Source: an uncultured Acetatifactor sp. (lineage in GTDB: Bacteria > Bacillota > Clostridia > Lachnospirales > Lachnospiraceae). From it: a DNA stretch of 64,000 bases. This document shows positions 27,210 to 36,548 of this stretch, piece by piece. Both the position numbers and the translations under genes were made by a program. The stretch covers positions 1 through 64,000 of the forward strand of contig CAJUAP010000009.1 in assembly GCA_910584435.1 (NCBI GenBank). Reading direction: 5' to 3'. Each line of letters opens with the position of its first letter. The stretch's first letter is position 1. The notes beneath the pieces are model-generated. The model did no database searches. It was not told where the DNA came from and saw only the letters and a list, made by a program, of their open reading frames with translations.

Positions 27210-28430
27210 TTACATTCTTAACGCCTTAATCCGATTTACTGCCTCAACGGTATTCTCATAAGTTCCAAAAGCCGTCAGTCTAAAGTAGCCTTCGCCGTTT
27301 GGACCGAAACCGGAACCGGGGGTGCCTACCACATTTGCCTGCTCCAGCAGATAGTCAAAGAACTCCCAGCCAGACATTCCCTTTGGTGTCTTCAGCCAGA
27401 TATAAGGCGCATTGACACCGCCTGACACAGTATAGCCTGCCTCCTTCAAACCATTGTAAATATAGCTTGCATTTTTCATGTAATAAGCTACCTGTTCCTT
27501 CAGCTGCTCCCTGCCCTCTTGGGAATACACCGCTTCTCCGGCCCGCTGCACAATATAAGGCGCTCCGTTATACTTGGTTCCATGCCGCCTTGCCCACAGG
27601 GAATGCAGCATGGTCTCACCGCATTTCAACTCTTTGGGAATCACGGTAAAGCCCAGACGCACACCGGTAAAGCCCGCATTTTTAGAAAAAGACCGAAGCT
27701 CAATGGCACAAGTTCTCGCCCCTTCGCATTCATAGATACTGTGGGGCACATCAGCTTCAGAAATATAGGCTTCATATGCGGCATCATAAAGGATCACCGC
27801 CCCCACCTTATTCGCATAATCCACCCACTCCTGCAGCCTTGCCTTGGTAATCGCAGAACCGGTGGGATTATTAGGAAAGCACAGATAAATCAAATCCGGC
27901 ACTTCCTCAGGCAGTTCCGGTGTAAAGTCATTGTCGGCTGTACAGGGCATATAGATAACATCACTCCAGGTTTCCTGCTCCTTATTGTAAGTCCCCGTTC
28001 TGCCGGCCATAACATTAGAATCCACATACACCGGATACACCGGGTCACACACGGCAATCCGATTATCCAGGCTGAAGATTTCCTGAATATTGGAAGAATC
28101 ACATTTTGCTCCGTCAGAAATGAATATCTCATCTGCGGTAATACTGCATCCTCTGGCCTTATAATCATTTTCTGCAATGGCATTTCTTAAGAATTCATAT
28201 CCCAGTTCCGGCGCATATCCATGAAAAGTCTCCGCCTTCCCCATTTCATCCACTGCTTTGTGCATGGCTTCCACAATGACCGGTGCCAAAGGCTGTGTCA
28301 CATCCCCGATTCCAAGGCGTATCACCTTCTTATCCGGGTGGGCTGCGCTATACGCATTGACCTTTTTTCCAATCGTGGAAAACAGGTAACTTCCGGGAAG
28401 CTTTAAATAATTTTCATTGAGTTTAAACAT
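27210..28430 (-). CDS. dapL: LL-diaminopimelate aminotransferase
   Basis: PLP enzyme that converts tetrahydrodipicolinate directly to LL-diaminopimelate, bypassing the succinylase/acetylase steps. 406 residues. The family opening MFKLNENYLKLPGSYLFSTI, VIRLGIGDVTQPLAP, the GYAPELGYEFLR segment and the PLP-lysine in SFSKNAGFTGVRLGF are all present. The next gene upstream, dapF, encodes the following step, so the pair supplies meso-DAP for peptidoglycan and lysine. Confidence 0.97.
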   Translation of the reverse strand: MFKLNENYLKLPGSYLFSTIGKKVNAYSAAHPDKKVIRLGIGDVTQPLAPVIVEAMHKAVDEMGKAETFHGYAPELGYEFLRNAIAENDYKARGCSITADEIFISDGAKCDSSNIQEIFSLDNRIAVCDPVYPVYVDSNVMAGRTGTYNKEQETWSDVIYMPCTADNDFTPELPEEVPDLIYLCFPNNPTGSAITKARLQEWVDYANKVGAVILYDAAYEAYISEADVPHSIYECEGARTCAIELRSFSKNAGFTGVRLGFTVIPKELKCGETMLHSLWARRHGTKYNGAPYIVQRAGEAVYSQEGREQLKEQVAYYMKNASYIYNGLKEAGYTVSGGVNAPYIWLKTPKGMSGWEFFDYLLEQANVVGTPGSGFGPNGEGYFRLTAFGTYENTVEAVNRIKALRM

Positions 28431-28576
28431 TTTCTTCTCTCCTTCTGTATTGTGATAATATTAACGCAATATCTGCGATATCTTTTTCCCTGTCGGGCTT
28501 CTTTTCCATTTCTATAAGCCCTTCTGCACACAACAGGAACACCGCCGATTCGTTCTACCGGCCAGGTACACCTCCG

Positions 28577-28652
28577 CATATCTGTCCCTCAAACACCGTA
28601 ACTGCAGGTTTCCTCATATCCGTCCCTCAAATACCGTAACCGCAGGCCCTGT
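28577..28652. repeat. 38-bp duplication across the dapF stop codon
   Basis: Two head-to-tail copies, 28577-28614 and 28615-28652, starting CATATCTGTCCCTCAAACAC and CATATCCGTCCCTCAAATAC. The second copy is the 3' end of dapF; the first lies just past its stop (28614-28616). They differ at about five positions, so the event is not brand new. Confidence 0.8.
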
Positions 28653-29603
28653 CATATGCACAATATTCCTCTCTCTGTCCCATTCAATAAGCAATTCACC
28701 GCCTGACATTGTAACCGTTACACGGTTTTGCGTCAAGTCATTTAACACGGCCGCCACCACTGCCGCACAGGCTCCGGTTCCGCAGGCAAGCGTCTCCCCT
28801 GTTCCGCGTTCCCATACCCGCAGAAAACAATGTTCTCTGTCGAGCACTTCCACAAACTCCGTATTCACCCGCTCAGGAAACCTGACATGATGTTCTAACA
28901 AAGGCCCTATCCCGTCAAGAGCCATCTTCCTGACGTCTTGGGCAAAAATTACTGCATGGGGATTCCCCATAGATACGCATGTCATATGAAATTCACTGCC
29001 TCCTGCCGCAATGGGCACATTCACCGCCTGATTCCCTTCCGCCTCCACCGGTATCAGAGACGGTGTCAGGATAGGGCTTCCCATATTGACGCGTACATAC
29101 ATAACCTCTTTTCCTCTTTCATATCGCTCTACATGTTCCGCTTCTATCCCTGCCGGCTCCCCATGTTCTCTGTCCGCATCGGACAGCTCCTTGCATTCCG
29201 TTTCCGCGCCTCGCTGTCCACTGCGTTCCTCTTCCTCTCCGGACGGCTCCGCGCGTTCTGCTTTTACGCCCCGCAGGAGCAATTCCAAATGCTTTATCTG
29301 CCCGCCGCTCTCCACCGTGATATACGGCCCATCCGCCATCCCCTTATCATAAACATATTTTCCCACGCATCGTATACCGTTTCCACACATCTGTGCCCTT
29401 GTTCCGTCAGCATTATACATTTCCATCTCAAAGTCAGCCGCACTGGATGGATTAATGAAAATCAATCCGTCTGCGCCAATTCCATGCTGCCTGTGGCTCA
29501 ACCTCCTGGCCAGCTCCGGCTTTCCTGCCTCCTCCACCCTTTCTTCAAAACCATTCACATAAATATAATCGTTCCCGCAACCGTGCATTTTCGTAAACTT
29601 CAT
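28614..29603 (-). CDS. dapF: Diaminopimelate epimerase with an inserted linker
   Basis: PLP-independent epimerase making meso-DAP from LL-DAP. 329 residues against about 275-280 for the family. The catalytic cysteines are in MCGNGIRCVGKY (about residue 73) and ETLACGTGACAAVVAA (near 275). The extra length is a Glu/Arg/Ala-rich block at about 112-165, between KHLELLLRG and EVMYVRVNMG, with imperfect repeats (KAERAEPSGE, IEAEHVERYERG). Both catalytic halves are intact, so activity is expected. It sits upstream of dapL in the same direction. Confidence 0.95.
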   Translation of the reverse strand: MKFTKMHGCGNDYIYVNGFEERVEEAGKPELARRLSHRQHGIGADGLIFINPSSAADFEMEMYNADGTRAQMCGNGIRCVGKYVYDKGMADGPYITVESGGQIKHLELLLRGVKAERAEPSGEEEERSGQRGAETECKELSDADREHGEPAGIEAEHVERYERGKEVMYVRVNMGSPILTPSLIPVEAEGNQAVNVPIAAGGSEFHMTCVSMGNPHAVIFAQDVRKMALDGIGPLLEHHVRFPERVNTEFVEVLDREHCFLRVWERGTGETLACGTGACAAVVAAVLNDLTQNRVTVTMSGGELLIEWDRERNIVHMTGPAVTVFEGRI

Positions 29604-29740
29604 ATCAGTTTCCTTCTACGCCGCTTCACTGTTATTACACTTTATTGCGTAAACCTAAATATCATACCAGCTACGAATAAATCTCTCTCCTGAGACATAT
29701 TTATTATAAAGTGTCAAGAGAAAGTTTAGGGGGAATAGGA

Positions 29741-30202
29741 ATGAGTGCCAAAACTAAAATTGTTGTACTTCACATGAAGGAGCTGATCTATACCGCAATC
29801 TTCGCCGCGCTTGGAATTCTGTTCGTGATTCTGCTGATCATGATGTTTCTGCCGGACAAAGACAAGGAAAACACGCCCGCTGTCGATTCGAATGCGGTAG
29901 AAACCGCCTCCCTCTACATACCCGGCATTTATACCACAGAACTGGTATTGGGCAGCCAGTCCATTGATGTGGAAGTGATCGTAGACAAAAGCAGCATCAC
30001 CTCCATACGCATGGTCAACCTGAATGATGCCGTTACCACTATGTATCCCCTGCTCCAGCCGACCTTTGATTCCATCTGCGAGCAGGCATACGAACAGCAA
30101 TCGCTGGACAATATCACCTACACTGCTGACAGCAAATACACCTCACTGGTATTGCTGGAAGCCATTCAAAACTCTCTTAATAAGGCCATGGGGAATCGCT
30201 GA
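29741..30202 (+). CDS. Membrane-anchored FMN_bind-like protein
   Basis: A 153-residue protein from ATG 29741 (MSAKTKIVVLHMKELIY) with AGGGGG upstream. It has one N-terminal transmembrane helix (about 18-40) and an extracytoplasmic domain beginning PGIYTTELVLGSQSIDVEVIVD, which follows the pattern of FMN_bind domains. The usual SGAT flavin-attachment motif is replaced by TADSKYTSLVLLEAIQNSL, so covalent FMN is doubtful. The function is unknown. Single plus-strand gene with its own terminator. Confidence 0.7.
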   Translation: MSAKTKIVVLHMKELIYTAIFAALGILFVILLIMMFLPDKDKENTPAVDSNAVETASLYIPGIYTTELVLGSQSIDVEVIVDKSSITSIRMVNLNDAVTTMYPLLQPTFDSICEQAYEQQSLDNITYTADSKYTSLVLLEAIQNSLNKAMGNR

Positions 30203-30274
30203 GGCGGTTTCCATGGCATAGTTACATACTTCCAACCAACCCCATGGAACTTTGTTCCCGGAAAAACGCTGCCC

Positions 30275-30303
30275 AAAGCGAGCTTGCTCGTTTGCTTTTT
30301 TCA
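30275..30303 (+). terminator. Intrinsic terminator of the 29741 gene
   Basis: AAAGCGAGC/GCTCGTTT hairpin with a two-base loop, followed by GCTTTTTT. Confidence 0.65.
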
Positions 30304-30403
30304 GTGTGAGAAAGGTCCGCTCCGCGAACCGTGGAATTTCTTAGACAACGTACTAATAGAGTGTGTACCCCCTCTTTGGCGTCTTAGAAATTCTTCTCAC
30401 ACT
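30303..30403 (-). repeat. R3 hairpin repeat after nadE
   Basis: Outer arms AGTGTGAG/CTCACACT and inner arms AATTTCTTAGAC/GTCTTAGAAATT enclosing a 35-bp core. It begins right after the nadE stop codon (30405-30407). Confidence 0.75.
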
Positions 30404-30404
30404 T

Positions 30405-32315
30405 TTACAGCTTCTCCACCTCATCCATCCACAGCCGTCCACTGGCATCGGAAGGCATCCGCAGATCTCCTCTGGGAGACACTGCCACACTTCCCACCTT
30501 TGGTCCGTCAGGCAGACAGGAACGCTTAAACTGCTGCGCAAAAAATCTCCGGTAAAAAATTTTCATCCAATACAAAATCGTTTTCTCATCATAGAGTCCT
30601 GCAAATGCAAGCTTTGCCACCCGATACAGCTTTGCCGGCGGAAAACCGCCCCTCAGCATATAATACAGGAAGAAATCATGCAGCTCATACGGCCCCACCA
30701 GATCCTCCGTCTTCTGAGAAATCACGCCATCCACAGGCGGCAGCAGCTCAGGGCTCACCGGCGTATCCAGCACATCCGTCAGCACTTCGGATAGGCGGCT
30801 GTCCCCACAGGTATCGGAATAATATTGCACCAAATGACGCACCAAAGTCTTCGGAACACCTGCATTGACGCCGTACATGGACATATGATCGCCGTTATAC
30901 GTTGCCCACCCCAGAGCCAGCTCCGACATATCCCCCGTTCCGATGACCAGGCCGTTCCGGCGGTTTGCAATGTCCATAAGCACCTGGGTCCGCTCCCTTG
31001 CCTGGGCATTCTCATAAGTCACATCATGCACCTGGTCATCCTGCCCGATATCCCGAAAATGCACACGCACTGCCTCCCTGATATTTATCTCTTCTAACGT
31101 GGTTCCCAAAACCTGTGCCAGCTTACAGGCATTGTCATAGGTTCTGTCAGTAGTGCCGAAACAGGGCATTGTAACCGCAATAATACCTTTTCTGGAAAGC
31201 CCCAGCATATCAAAAGTACGGACAATCACCAGAAGCGCAAGCGTAGAATCCAGCCCTCCGGATACGCCTATTACAGCCGTGGCAAGCCCTGTATGTTCAT
31301 ACCTTTTTTTCAACCCGTAAGACTGAATAGACAGAATTTCCTCACATCTCTTATATCTCGCCTTCTCATCCCCGGGCACAAAAGGCATACAGTTAAAGGT
31401 TCGATCCAATTTTGTTTCCGTCACATTGAGTCTGAATGACACCTTCTGATAGACAGCCTGAGGCGCCTTGCCGAACGTCCCCATACGCCGCCTGTCTGCC
31501 AGAATTCTCTGCACATCAATATCGCCATAGACTGTCTCACACTGGAAACGCTTCGTCTGCACCAACACCGTACCGTTTTCCGCAATGAGATTATGTCCTC
31601 CAAACACAAGATCCTGAGTGGACTCGCCCTCCCCCGCGGAAGTATAAATATAACCGCATATCAGCCGGGCGCTTGCGGATTTCACCAGAAGCTCCCTGTA
31701 TTCGTCCTTGCCCACGGTTTCATTGGAGGCGGACAAATTGGCAATCACAGTCGCTCCCATCACAGCATGATTGGTTCCCGGAGGATTGGCTACCCACAAA
31801 TCCTCACAGATTTCACATCCTACACTGAGTCCTGGCACATTCTCACATTCAAACAAAATATTTGTGCCAAAAGGAATTGCTTTCCCGTCCAGCATAAACG
31901 GAACCGGTTCCTGATTGCCCTCCGAAAAATGACGCCCTTCATAAAATTCCGCATAGGAAGGTATATTTGCCTTCGGCACCAATCCAAGAATCTGTCCGTT
32001 CCAAAGAGCTGCGGCCACATTATAAAGCTTACCTGCCCGCTCCATGGGCAGCCCTATGAACGCCAGCGCATCCCTGCCCCTGGTAGCTTCGGCAATCTTC
32101 AGAAGACATGCGCAGGCTTCCTCCAGCAAAAGCTCCTGCAGGAATAAATCCCCGCAAGTATAGCCGGTAAGACATAATTCCGGAAACACAATGATTTTAG
32201 CCCCTTTTGCATATGCCTCTTCCAGTCTCTCGCAGATCACCGCCGCATTATAGGCCGGATCTGCCACCTTTATCTTGGGCGTTACCGCCGCCGCCTTAAT
32301 AAATCCATGCTTCAT
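30405..32315 (-). CDS. nadE: Glutamine-dependent NAD+ synthetase
   Basis: Last step of NAD synthesis: amidation of nicotinate adenine dinucleotide with glutamine nitrogen. 636 residues in two domains. The N-terminal nitrilase-like glutaminase (about 1-290) shows the Glu-Lys-Cys triad in FPELCLTGY, PKANIPSY and GCEICEDLW. The C-terminal ATP-pyrophosphatase domain has GVSGGLDSTLALL and GTGDMSELALGWATYNGDHMSMY. It is transcribed alone or with hslO, which lies 39 bp upstream. Confidence 0.97.
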   Translation of the reverse strand: MKHGFIKAAAVTPKIKVADPAYNAAVICERLEEAYAKGAKIIVFPELCLTGYTCGDLFLQELLLEEACACLLKIAEATRGRDALAFIGLPMERAGKLYNVAAALWNGQILGLVPKANIPSYAEFYEGRHFSEGNQEPVPFMLDGKAIPFGTNILFECENVPGLSVGCEICEDLWVANPPGTNHAVMGATVIANLSASNETVGKDEYRELLVKSASARLICGYIYTSAGEGESTQDLVFGGHNLIAENGTVLVQTKRFQCETVYGDIDVQRILADRRRMGTFGKAPQAVYQKVSFRLNVTETKLDRTFNCMPFVPGDEKARYKRCEEILSIQSYGLKKRYEHTGLATAVIGVSGGLDSTLALLVIVRTFDMLGLSRKGIIAVTMPCFGTTDRTYDNACKLAQVLGTTLEEINIREAVRVHFRDIGQDDQVHDVTYENAQARERTQVLMDIANRRNGLVIGTGDMSELALGWATYNGDHMSMYGVNAGVPKTLVRHLVQYYSDTCGDSRLSEVLTDVLDTPVSPELLPPVDGVISQKTEDLVGPYELHDFFLYYMLRGGFPPAKLYRVAKLAFAGLYDEKTILYWMKIFYRRFFAQQFKRSCLPDGPKVGSVAVSPRGDLRMPSDASGRLWMDEVEKL

Positions 32316-32354
32316 ACTATGCCTCTTTTCTGTTCAGAGCTGTTTTGTGAGATA

Positions 32355-33248
32355 TCACAACAAACGCTTCAATTCTTCCACGCTGAATATGTACTTTTTA
32401 TTACAGAAATGACAGCCCACTTCAATCTCCTGCCCGTCATCTATCATATCCTGTATCTCTTTCTTCCCCAGGCTGATTAACACCTTTTCAATTTTGCACT
32501 TGCTGCAGTTACAGGCAAACACTGTCGGCATGGATTCCATCACTTCACAGCCCAAGCCGTCCAGTATCTGTTCTAACATCTGTTCCGGCCCACTGCCCCC
32601 GTCATGTATGACGGTGTCCAGCATGGCGGTCACAGAAGTGATATGCGCCAGATTTTTCTCCAATCTGCCGATAACACTCTCCTCCGCAAACGGCATGAGC
32701 TGAATGATAAATCCTCCCGCCTGTCTCACGGTATTATTCCGCTCCATAAGCACACCCAGCCCCACAGCAGACGGTGTCTGCTCGGACGTGGCGAAATAAT
32801 ACGTTAAATCCTCTGCAATTTCACTTGTCTGAAGCATAGTCTGTCCCACATAAGGCTCTTTTAATCCCATATCCTTAATGACACGGAGCATTCCCTTTCC
32901 CACAGCGCCTGCCACATCCAGTTTTCCTGCCTGATTGGCCGGCAGTATTACATCCGGTACACCTGCATACCCTTTCACATTTCCTGCCCCGTCCGCCGTC
33001 ACCGTAATATCTCCCACAGGACCATCGCCCTTAATCTGCAGCGTCAATAAATCCTTCTCCCCCTTCAGCATGCTGCCCATCATGGCACCTGCGCTTAACA
33101 GCCGGCCCAATGCCGCCGTAACTACAGGACTGGTATTATGCGCCTCCCTGGCAGCTTCCACCAGATTCCTTGTGGTACAGGCAAAGGCTCGTATCTGCGC
33201 CTCTGCCGCTGTTGCGCGGACAATATAATCCCCTGAAATCTGCTCCAT
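32355..33248 (-). CDS. hslO: Redox-regulated chaperone Hsp33
   Basis: Holdase activated by oxidative unfolding. The start at 33248 (MEQISGDYIVRATAAEAQ) has AAAGG 8 nt upstream and gives 297 residues. The redox switch is visible near the C-terminus as CNCSKC and CHFC, the zinc-binding cysteines (with one extra cysteine in the first cluster). RAFACTTRNLVEAAREAHNTSPVV and GPVGDITVTADGAGNVKGY are family blocks. It lies between a methyltransferase gene and nadE in the same direction. Confidence 0.96.
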   Translation of the reverse strand: MEQISGDYIVRATAAEAQIRAFACTTRNLVEAAREAHNTSPVVTAALGRLLSAGAMMGSMLKGEKDLLTLQIKGDGPVGDITVTADGAGNVKGYAGVPDVILPANQAGKLDVAGAVGKGMLRVIKDMGLKEPYVGQTMLQTSEIAEDLTYYFATSEQTPSAVGLGVLMERNNTVRQAGGFIIQLMPFAEESVIGRLEKNLAHITSVTAMLDTVIHDGGSGPEQMLEQILDGLGCEVMESMPTVFACNCSKCKIEKVLISLGKKEIQDMIDDGQEIEVGCHFCNKKYIFSVEELKRLL

Positions 33249-33284
33249 ATCCCTATCCTTTCCAAATACTACACGCAAATCACT

Positions 33285-34076
33285 TCATTTTCTGCACTCT
33301 CGCGCTACCACGTACACCCTCTCACTTTGTTCCGTAACACCCTCCCCTGTGTCCGCATCCATGATCTCCACAACCGCCATGCCAGCCTGTTCCACCAGCC
33401 GCCGCATCTGTTCCACCGTATACCCCCGCTGCAGATGAGTCTCCGTAAATTTTCTGAAGACTTCCTCTTCTTCTCTGATGAATACAGTCAAGTCATACTC
33501 GTTCAGCTCTTCCTCCGCATCATAGAAATTCTCCCAGATAAAGCTGCAGTCCTCACGGTTTTCCGCAATGGTAGTATTGCCAATCACCTCGCGGTATTTA
33601 TACACCGTGTTAAAATCAAAAATAAAAATGCCTCCGGGGAATAAATAATTTTCCACCAGCCGAAAAACAGCCGACAGCTCTTCCTCTTCCGTAATATAGT
33701 TCAGCGAATCACACACACTATAAATTGTCCCCACCGTACTATACAGCTCCAGCTCCCTCATATCCTGCAGCAGATACAGAATCTCCGATCCGCTTTTCTC
33801 TCTTTTGCCCATGGCAATATTCAGCATGTCTTCCGAAGCGTCTACTCCTATTACATCATAGCCTTTTTCGTACATAAGCTCCGCCAGGGTACCGGTGCCG
33901 CATCCCAAATCCACCACCAGATTCCGCTCAGAATCCAGAACCTGTTCTACATCCCTCTCCGGCTTCGACACGCCAAACCGGTGAATCAGATTGTCTATAC
34001 GATCTCCCCACTGTCCATAAGGCGTATCATCCATCAATTCATCATATACCCCGGCAAACTCCTCATACATCCCCAT
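33285..34076 (-). CDS. Class I SAM-dependent methyltransferase
   Basis: A 263-residue methyltransferase of unknown substrate. Motif I is VVDLGCGTGTLAELM (about 71-85), followed by DVIGVDASEDMLNIA and the post-I acidic residue, then LLQDMRELEL and YSVCDSLNYI. The N-terminal YEEFAGVYDELMDDTPYGQW is common in clostridial members of this group. GGGGG lies 5 nt before the ATG at 34076; ATG 34070 is an alternative. It precedes hslO by about 36 bp. Confidence 0.9.
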   Translation of the reverse strand: MGMYEEFAGVYDELMDDTPYGQWGDRIDNLIHRFGVSKPERDVEQVLDSERNLVVDLGCGTGTLAELMYEKGYDVIGVDASEDMLNIAMGKREKSGSEILYLLQDMRELELYSTVGTIYSVCDSLNYITEEEELSAVFRLVENYLFPGGIFIFDFNTVYKYREVIGNTTIAENREDCSFIWENFYDAEEELNEYDLTVFIREEEEVFRKFTETHLQRGYTVEQMRRLVEQAGMAVVEIMDADTGEGVTEQSERVYVVARECRK

Positions 34077-34179
34077 GATATCCCCCGCCCCTTCTCATAA
34101 TCTCTTTCCCGGCTAATCCACGCCCACCTTCCGTAATACCTTAGAAAATCCTGATTTTTCACATACATGCCGCCAAGAG

Positions 34180-34281
34180 GGGGCAAAGCCCACCTCTTTG
34201 GGGGGCAAAGCCCACCTCTTTGGGGGGCAAACAATTGGTGCAAACAAAGCGCAAAAAACGCGCAAAGCGCAAAAAACGCGC
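34180..34281. repeat. Short tandem repeats between the DUF368 and methyltransferase genes
   Basis: GGGGCAAAGCCCACCTCTTT plus GG occurs twice (34180-34223) with a third partial copy, followed by two copies of AAAGCGCAAAAAACGCGC (34246-34281). A hairpin GAAGAATGCCC/GGGCATTCTTC (about 34286-34313) links them to the R3 copy at 34315. No gene lies in the 34077-34374 gap. Confidence 0.75.
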
Positions 34282-34314
34282 TTGGAAGAATGCCCTCACT
34301 TTGGGCATTCTTCT

Positions 34315-34375
34315 GTGTGCAACTTAGAATTTCTTAGTCAGTGTACTTTACTGACATAGAAATTCTTTGCACACT
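34315..34375 (-). repeat. R3 hairpin repeat after the DUF368 gene
   Basis: Arms GTGTGCAA/TTGCACAC with inner AATTTCTTAGTCAGT/ACTGACATAGAAATT, the most compact R3 copy, starting at the stop codon of the DUF368 gene. Confidence 0.75.
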
Positions 34376-35220
34376 TATTCCCCTAATTTCATAGCAATAA
34401 CAAATCCCACTGCCAGAGCCACAATGCCCGTCAGTACATGCAGCACTGTCAGCGCCGGGAATGTGCCCATCAGCAATATGGCAATGGGTGACGACACAAT
34501 CAGTCCGATAATTGCCCAATACGCATACAACGGGAATTTCTCAAAAATAATCTCCACCAGCTTGGCAATGCCGAAGATACCGACTACCACACCCAGTCCA
34601 AAAGGAATCAGAATTCCGCATCCTGCCAGAATTCCATCCATGTCCAAAGCAGCCAGCGCCGTGAAAAAATCCTTGATTGCATTCAATACCGGATGATAGA
34701 ACCCCATCAGCATCAAAACCATAGAACCGCTGACACCGGGAATGACCATAGTCGCAGAAGCAATAATTCCCACACCAAAGAGAATCAGTACATTCCCCAC
34801 ACTAAAGGAAATATCCGCCGCATTTCCTTCCGTTTCCCCCATAACTGCCAATCCCACTACCAGCGCAAAAAACAGTACCCCGGCAATGATATGTCCCGCC
34901 TGAATCCTCTTGCCCTTCACTTTACTTCCAATGGCAGGAAGTCCTCCGAGAATCAATCCCACAAACAATAGATTGGTCTGAATCGGAAAATGCTCAAATA
35001 AATAAGTCAGCCCGAACGAACTGGCGGCAATGGCCGCCACCATTCCCACTGCAATCGGAAGCAGGAACAGCACACTTTTCTTAAATTCGCTGAACAAGTG
35101 CGTAATACAATGAATCAGCTTGTCATAAATACCCATGGAAACCATCATAGTGCCGCCGCTGACACCGGGAACAATGTTCGCAATACCAATTACCATACCT
35201 TTTAGTACACTTTTAATCAT
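34375..35220 (-). CDS. DUF368 membrane protein (PopT-like)
   Basis: A 281-residue membrane protein with about eight helices and two-fold internal symmetry. The signature stretches GIANIVPGVSGGTMMVSMGIYDKLI (N-terminal half) and SATMVIPGVSGSMVLMLMGFYHPVL (C-terminal half) are the re-entrant PGVSG repeats of DUF368. Recent work identifies this family as undecaprenyl-phosphate translocases (PopT) that recycle the lipid carrier for cell-wall synthesis. Its ATG overlaps the hisC stop region by one base, so it is translationally close to hisC. Confidence 0.9.
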   Translation of the reverse strand: MIKSVLKGMVIGIANIVPGVSGGTMMVSMGIYDKLIHCITHLFSEFKKSVLFLLPIAVGMVAAIAASSFGLTYLFEHFPIQTNLLFVGLILGGLPAIGSKVKGKRIQAGHIIAGVLFFALVVGLAVMGETEGNAADISFSVGNVLILFGVGIIASATMVIPGVSGSMVLMLMGFYHPVLNAIKDFFTALAALDMDGILAGCGILIPFGLGVVVGIFGIAKLVEIIFEKFPLYAYWAIIGLIVSSPIAILLMGTFPALTVLHVLTGIVALAVGFVIAMKLGE

Positions 35221-36293
35221 TACATTTCTCCATTCTTCGTCGTTTTTACATATTTTTGCAGAAATTCAAGCAGCCTATCCATTTCTTCATCCGTACCTAT
35301 GGTAATGCGCAGGGAATTTGATATTCTGGGCTTATTCCAATATCTCACATAGATGTCCGCCTCCCTGAGCGCCCGGAAAATCTGTTCTGCCGGAATTTTC
35401 GCATGGGAAGCAAAAATAAAGTTAGCGGAAGAATCAGGGAAGGAAAATCCCAGCTTCTTCAGTTCCCCCTTCACCCTCTCCCTGGTAGCAATAATCTTCC
35501 CGGTGGTTTCCCTGAAATACGCGTCATCCCTGACTGCCTCCACCCCCAGCAATTGTGCCGGAAGGTTCATGGTATAGGAATTAAAGGAGAACTTCACATC
35601 ATTCAGGTATCCGATCAGCTTTTCATTGCCGATACAGAACCCGATCCGCAGCCCTGCCATAGCCCTGGACTTGGAAAAAGTCTGCACAATCAACAGATTA
35701 TCATATTTTTCCAATAATGGCAATGCACTTGTTCCTCCAAAATCCACATATGCCTCGTCCACAATCACCACCACATCCTCATTTGCCTGAATGATTGCCT
35801 CTACGTTCTCCAATGACTCCATAAGTCCTGTGGGCGCGTTGGGATTCGGGAAAACCACCCCCCCATTGGGCTGTCTGTAATCCTCCGGACAAATATGCCA
35901 TTCATGATCCAATGCACAAGTCCGATAAGGAATCCTGAATAAATCCGCCCACACATCATAAAAAGAATAAGTCACATCAGGAAACAGAATCGGTTTCCCA
36001 CTGTGAAAGAAAGTCATAAATGCCATGGCCAGCACATCATCGGAACCCACGCCCACAAATACCTGCTCCGGCTTCACATGATAATATTCTGCCAGCGCTT
36101 CCACCAGCCCCTCCCCCTTGGAATTGGGATACAGGCGTAAATTATCACAATTCATCTGTGCAGCCAGCCTGGCCACGCCCGGTGCCGGCGGATAGGGACA
36201 CTCATTTGTATTCAGCTTAATTACATTCGGCCTCCCCGGCTGCTCCCCTGCCACATAAGGCACTGCCTTCCGTACATTTTCTTCCCATTTCAT
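35220..36293 (-). CDS. hisC: Histidinol-phosphate aminotransferase
   Basis: PLP class I/II aminotransferase of 357 residues. VIKLNTNECPYPPAP, the aspartate in VIVDEAYVDFGG, the PLP-lysine in VQTFSKSRAMAGLRIGF and the C-terminal NSLRITIGT support HisC. No other his gene is nearby, so a related aromatic or phosphonate aminotransferase role cannot be excluded. The ribosome site AATAGGAGAAAA is at the end of an R2-type repeat upstream. Confidence 0.92.
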   Translation of the reverse strand: MKWEENVRKAVPYVAGEQPGRPNVIKLNTNECPYPPAPGVARLAAQMNCDNLRLYPNSKGEGLVEALAEYYHVKPEQVFVGVGSDDVLAMAFMTFFHSGKPILFPDVTYSFYDVWADLFRIPYRTCALDHEWHICPEDYRQPNGGVVFPNPNAPTGLMESLENVEAIIQANEDVVVIVDEAYVDFGGTSALPLLEKYDNLLIVQTFSKSRAMAGLRIGFCIGNEKLIGYLNDVKFSFNSYTMNLPAQLLGVEAVRDDAYFRETTGKIIATRERVKGELKKLGFSFPDSSANFIFASHAKIPAEQIFRALREADIYVRYWNKPRISNSLRITIGTDEEMDRLLEFLQKYVKTTKNGEM

Positions 36294-36299
36294 CTGCTT

Positions 36300-36420
36300 T
36301 TCTCCTATTCCAGTACCGTCTCTCCACTCCGGTGCCCTATCCAGTGCACCTATGTTCCGAGACTGTGTTTCATATTCCAGTTCCCGCTTGTGGGAACTTG
36401 TTCCGATTTCTCCACTCCGG
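36300..36420 (-). repeat. R2-type hairpins upstream of hisC
   Basis: On the minus strand CGGAACAA-GTTCCC-ACAAGC-GGGAAC-TGGAATA forms a hairpin (36376-36410 region). A related end, CGGTACTGGAATAGGAG (36298-36314), forms the hisC ribosome site. CGGAGTGGAGA occurs twice (36321-36331 and 36411-36421). No gene lies in the gap to 36572. Confidence 0.6.
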
Positions 36421-36548
36421 CACTAAAGGGTCAGGTTCTTTCAGCGCACACATGGGAGAGACAAATTTCATTCATACGCGATCTCATGAGCTCTGCTCTC
36501 GTGCGCCTTCCCAACCTCACCTGTCCAGCGAAACGTTTTTAAAAATGG

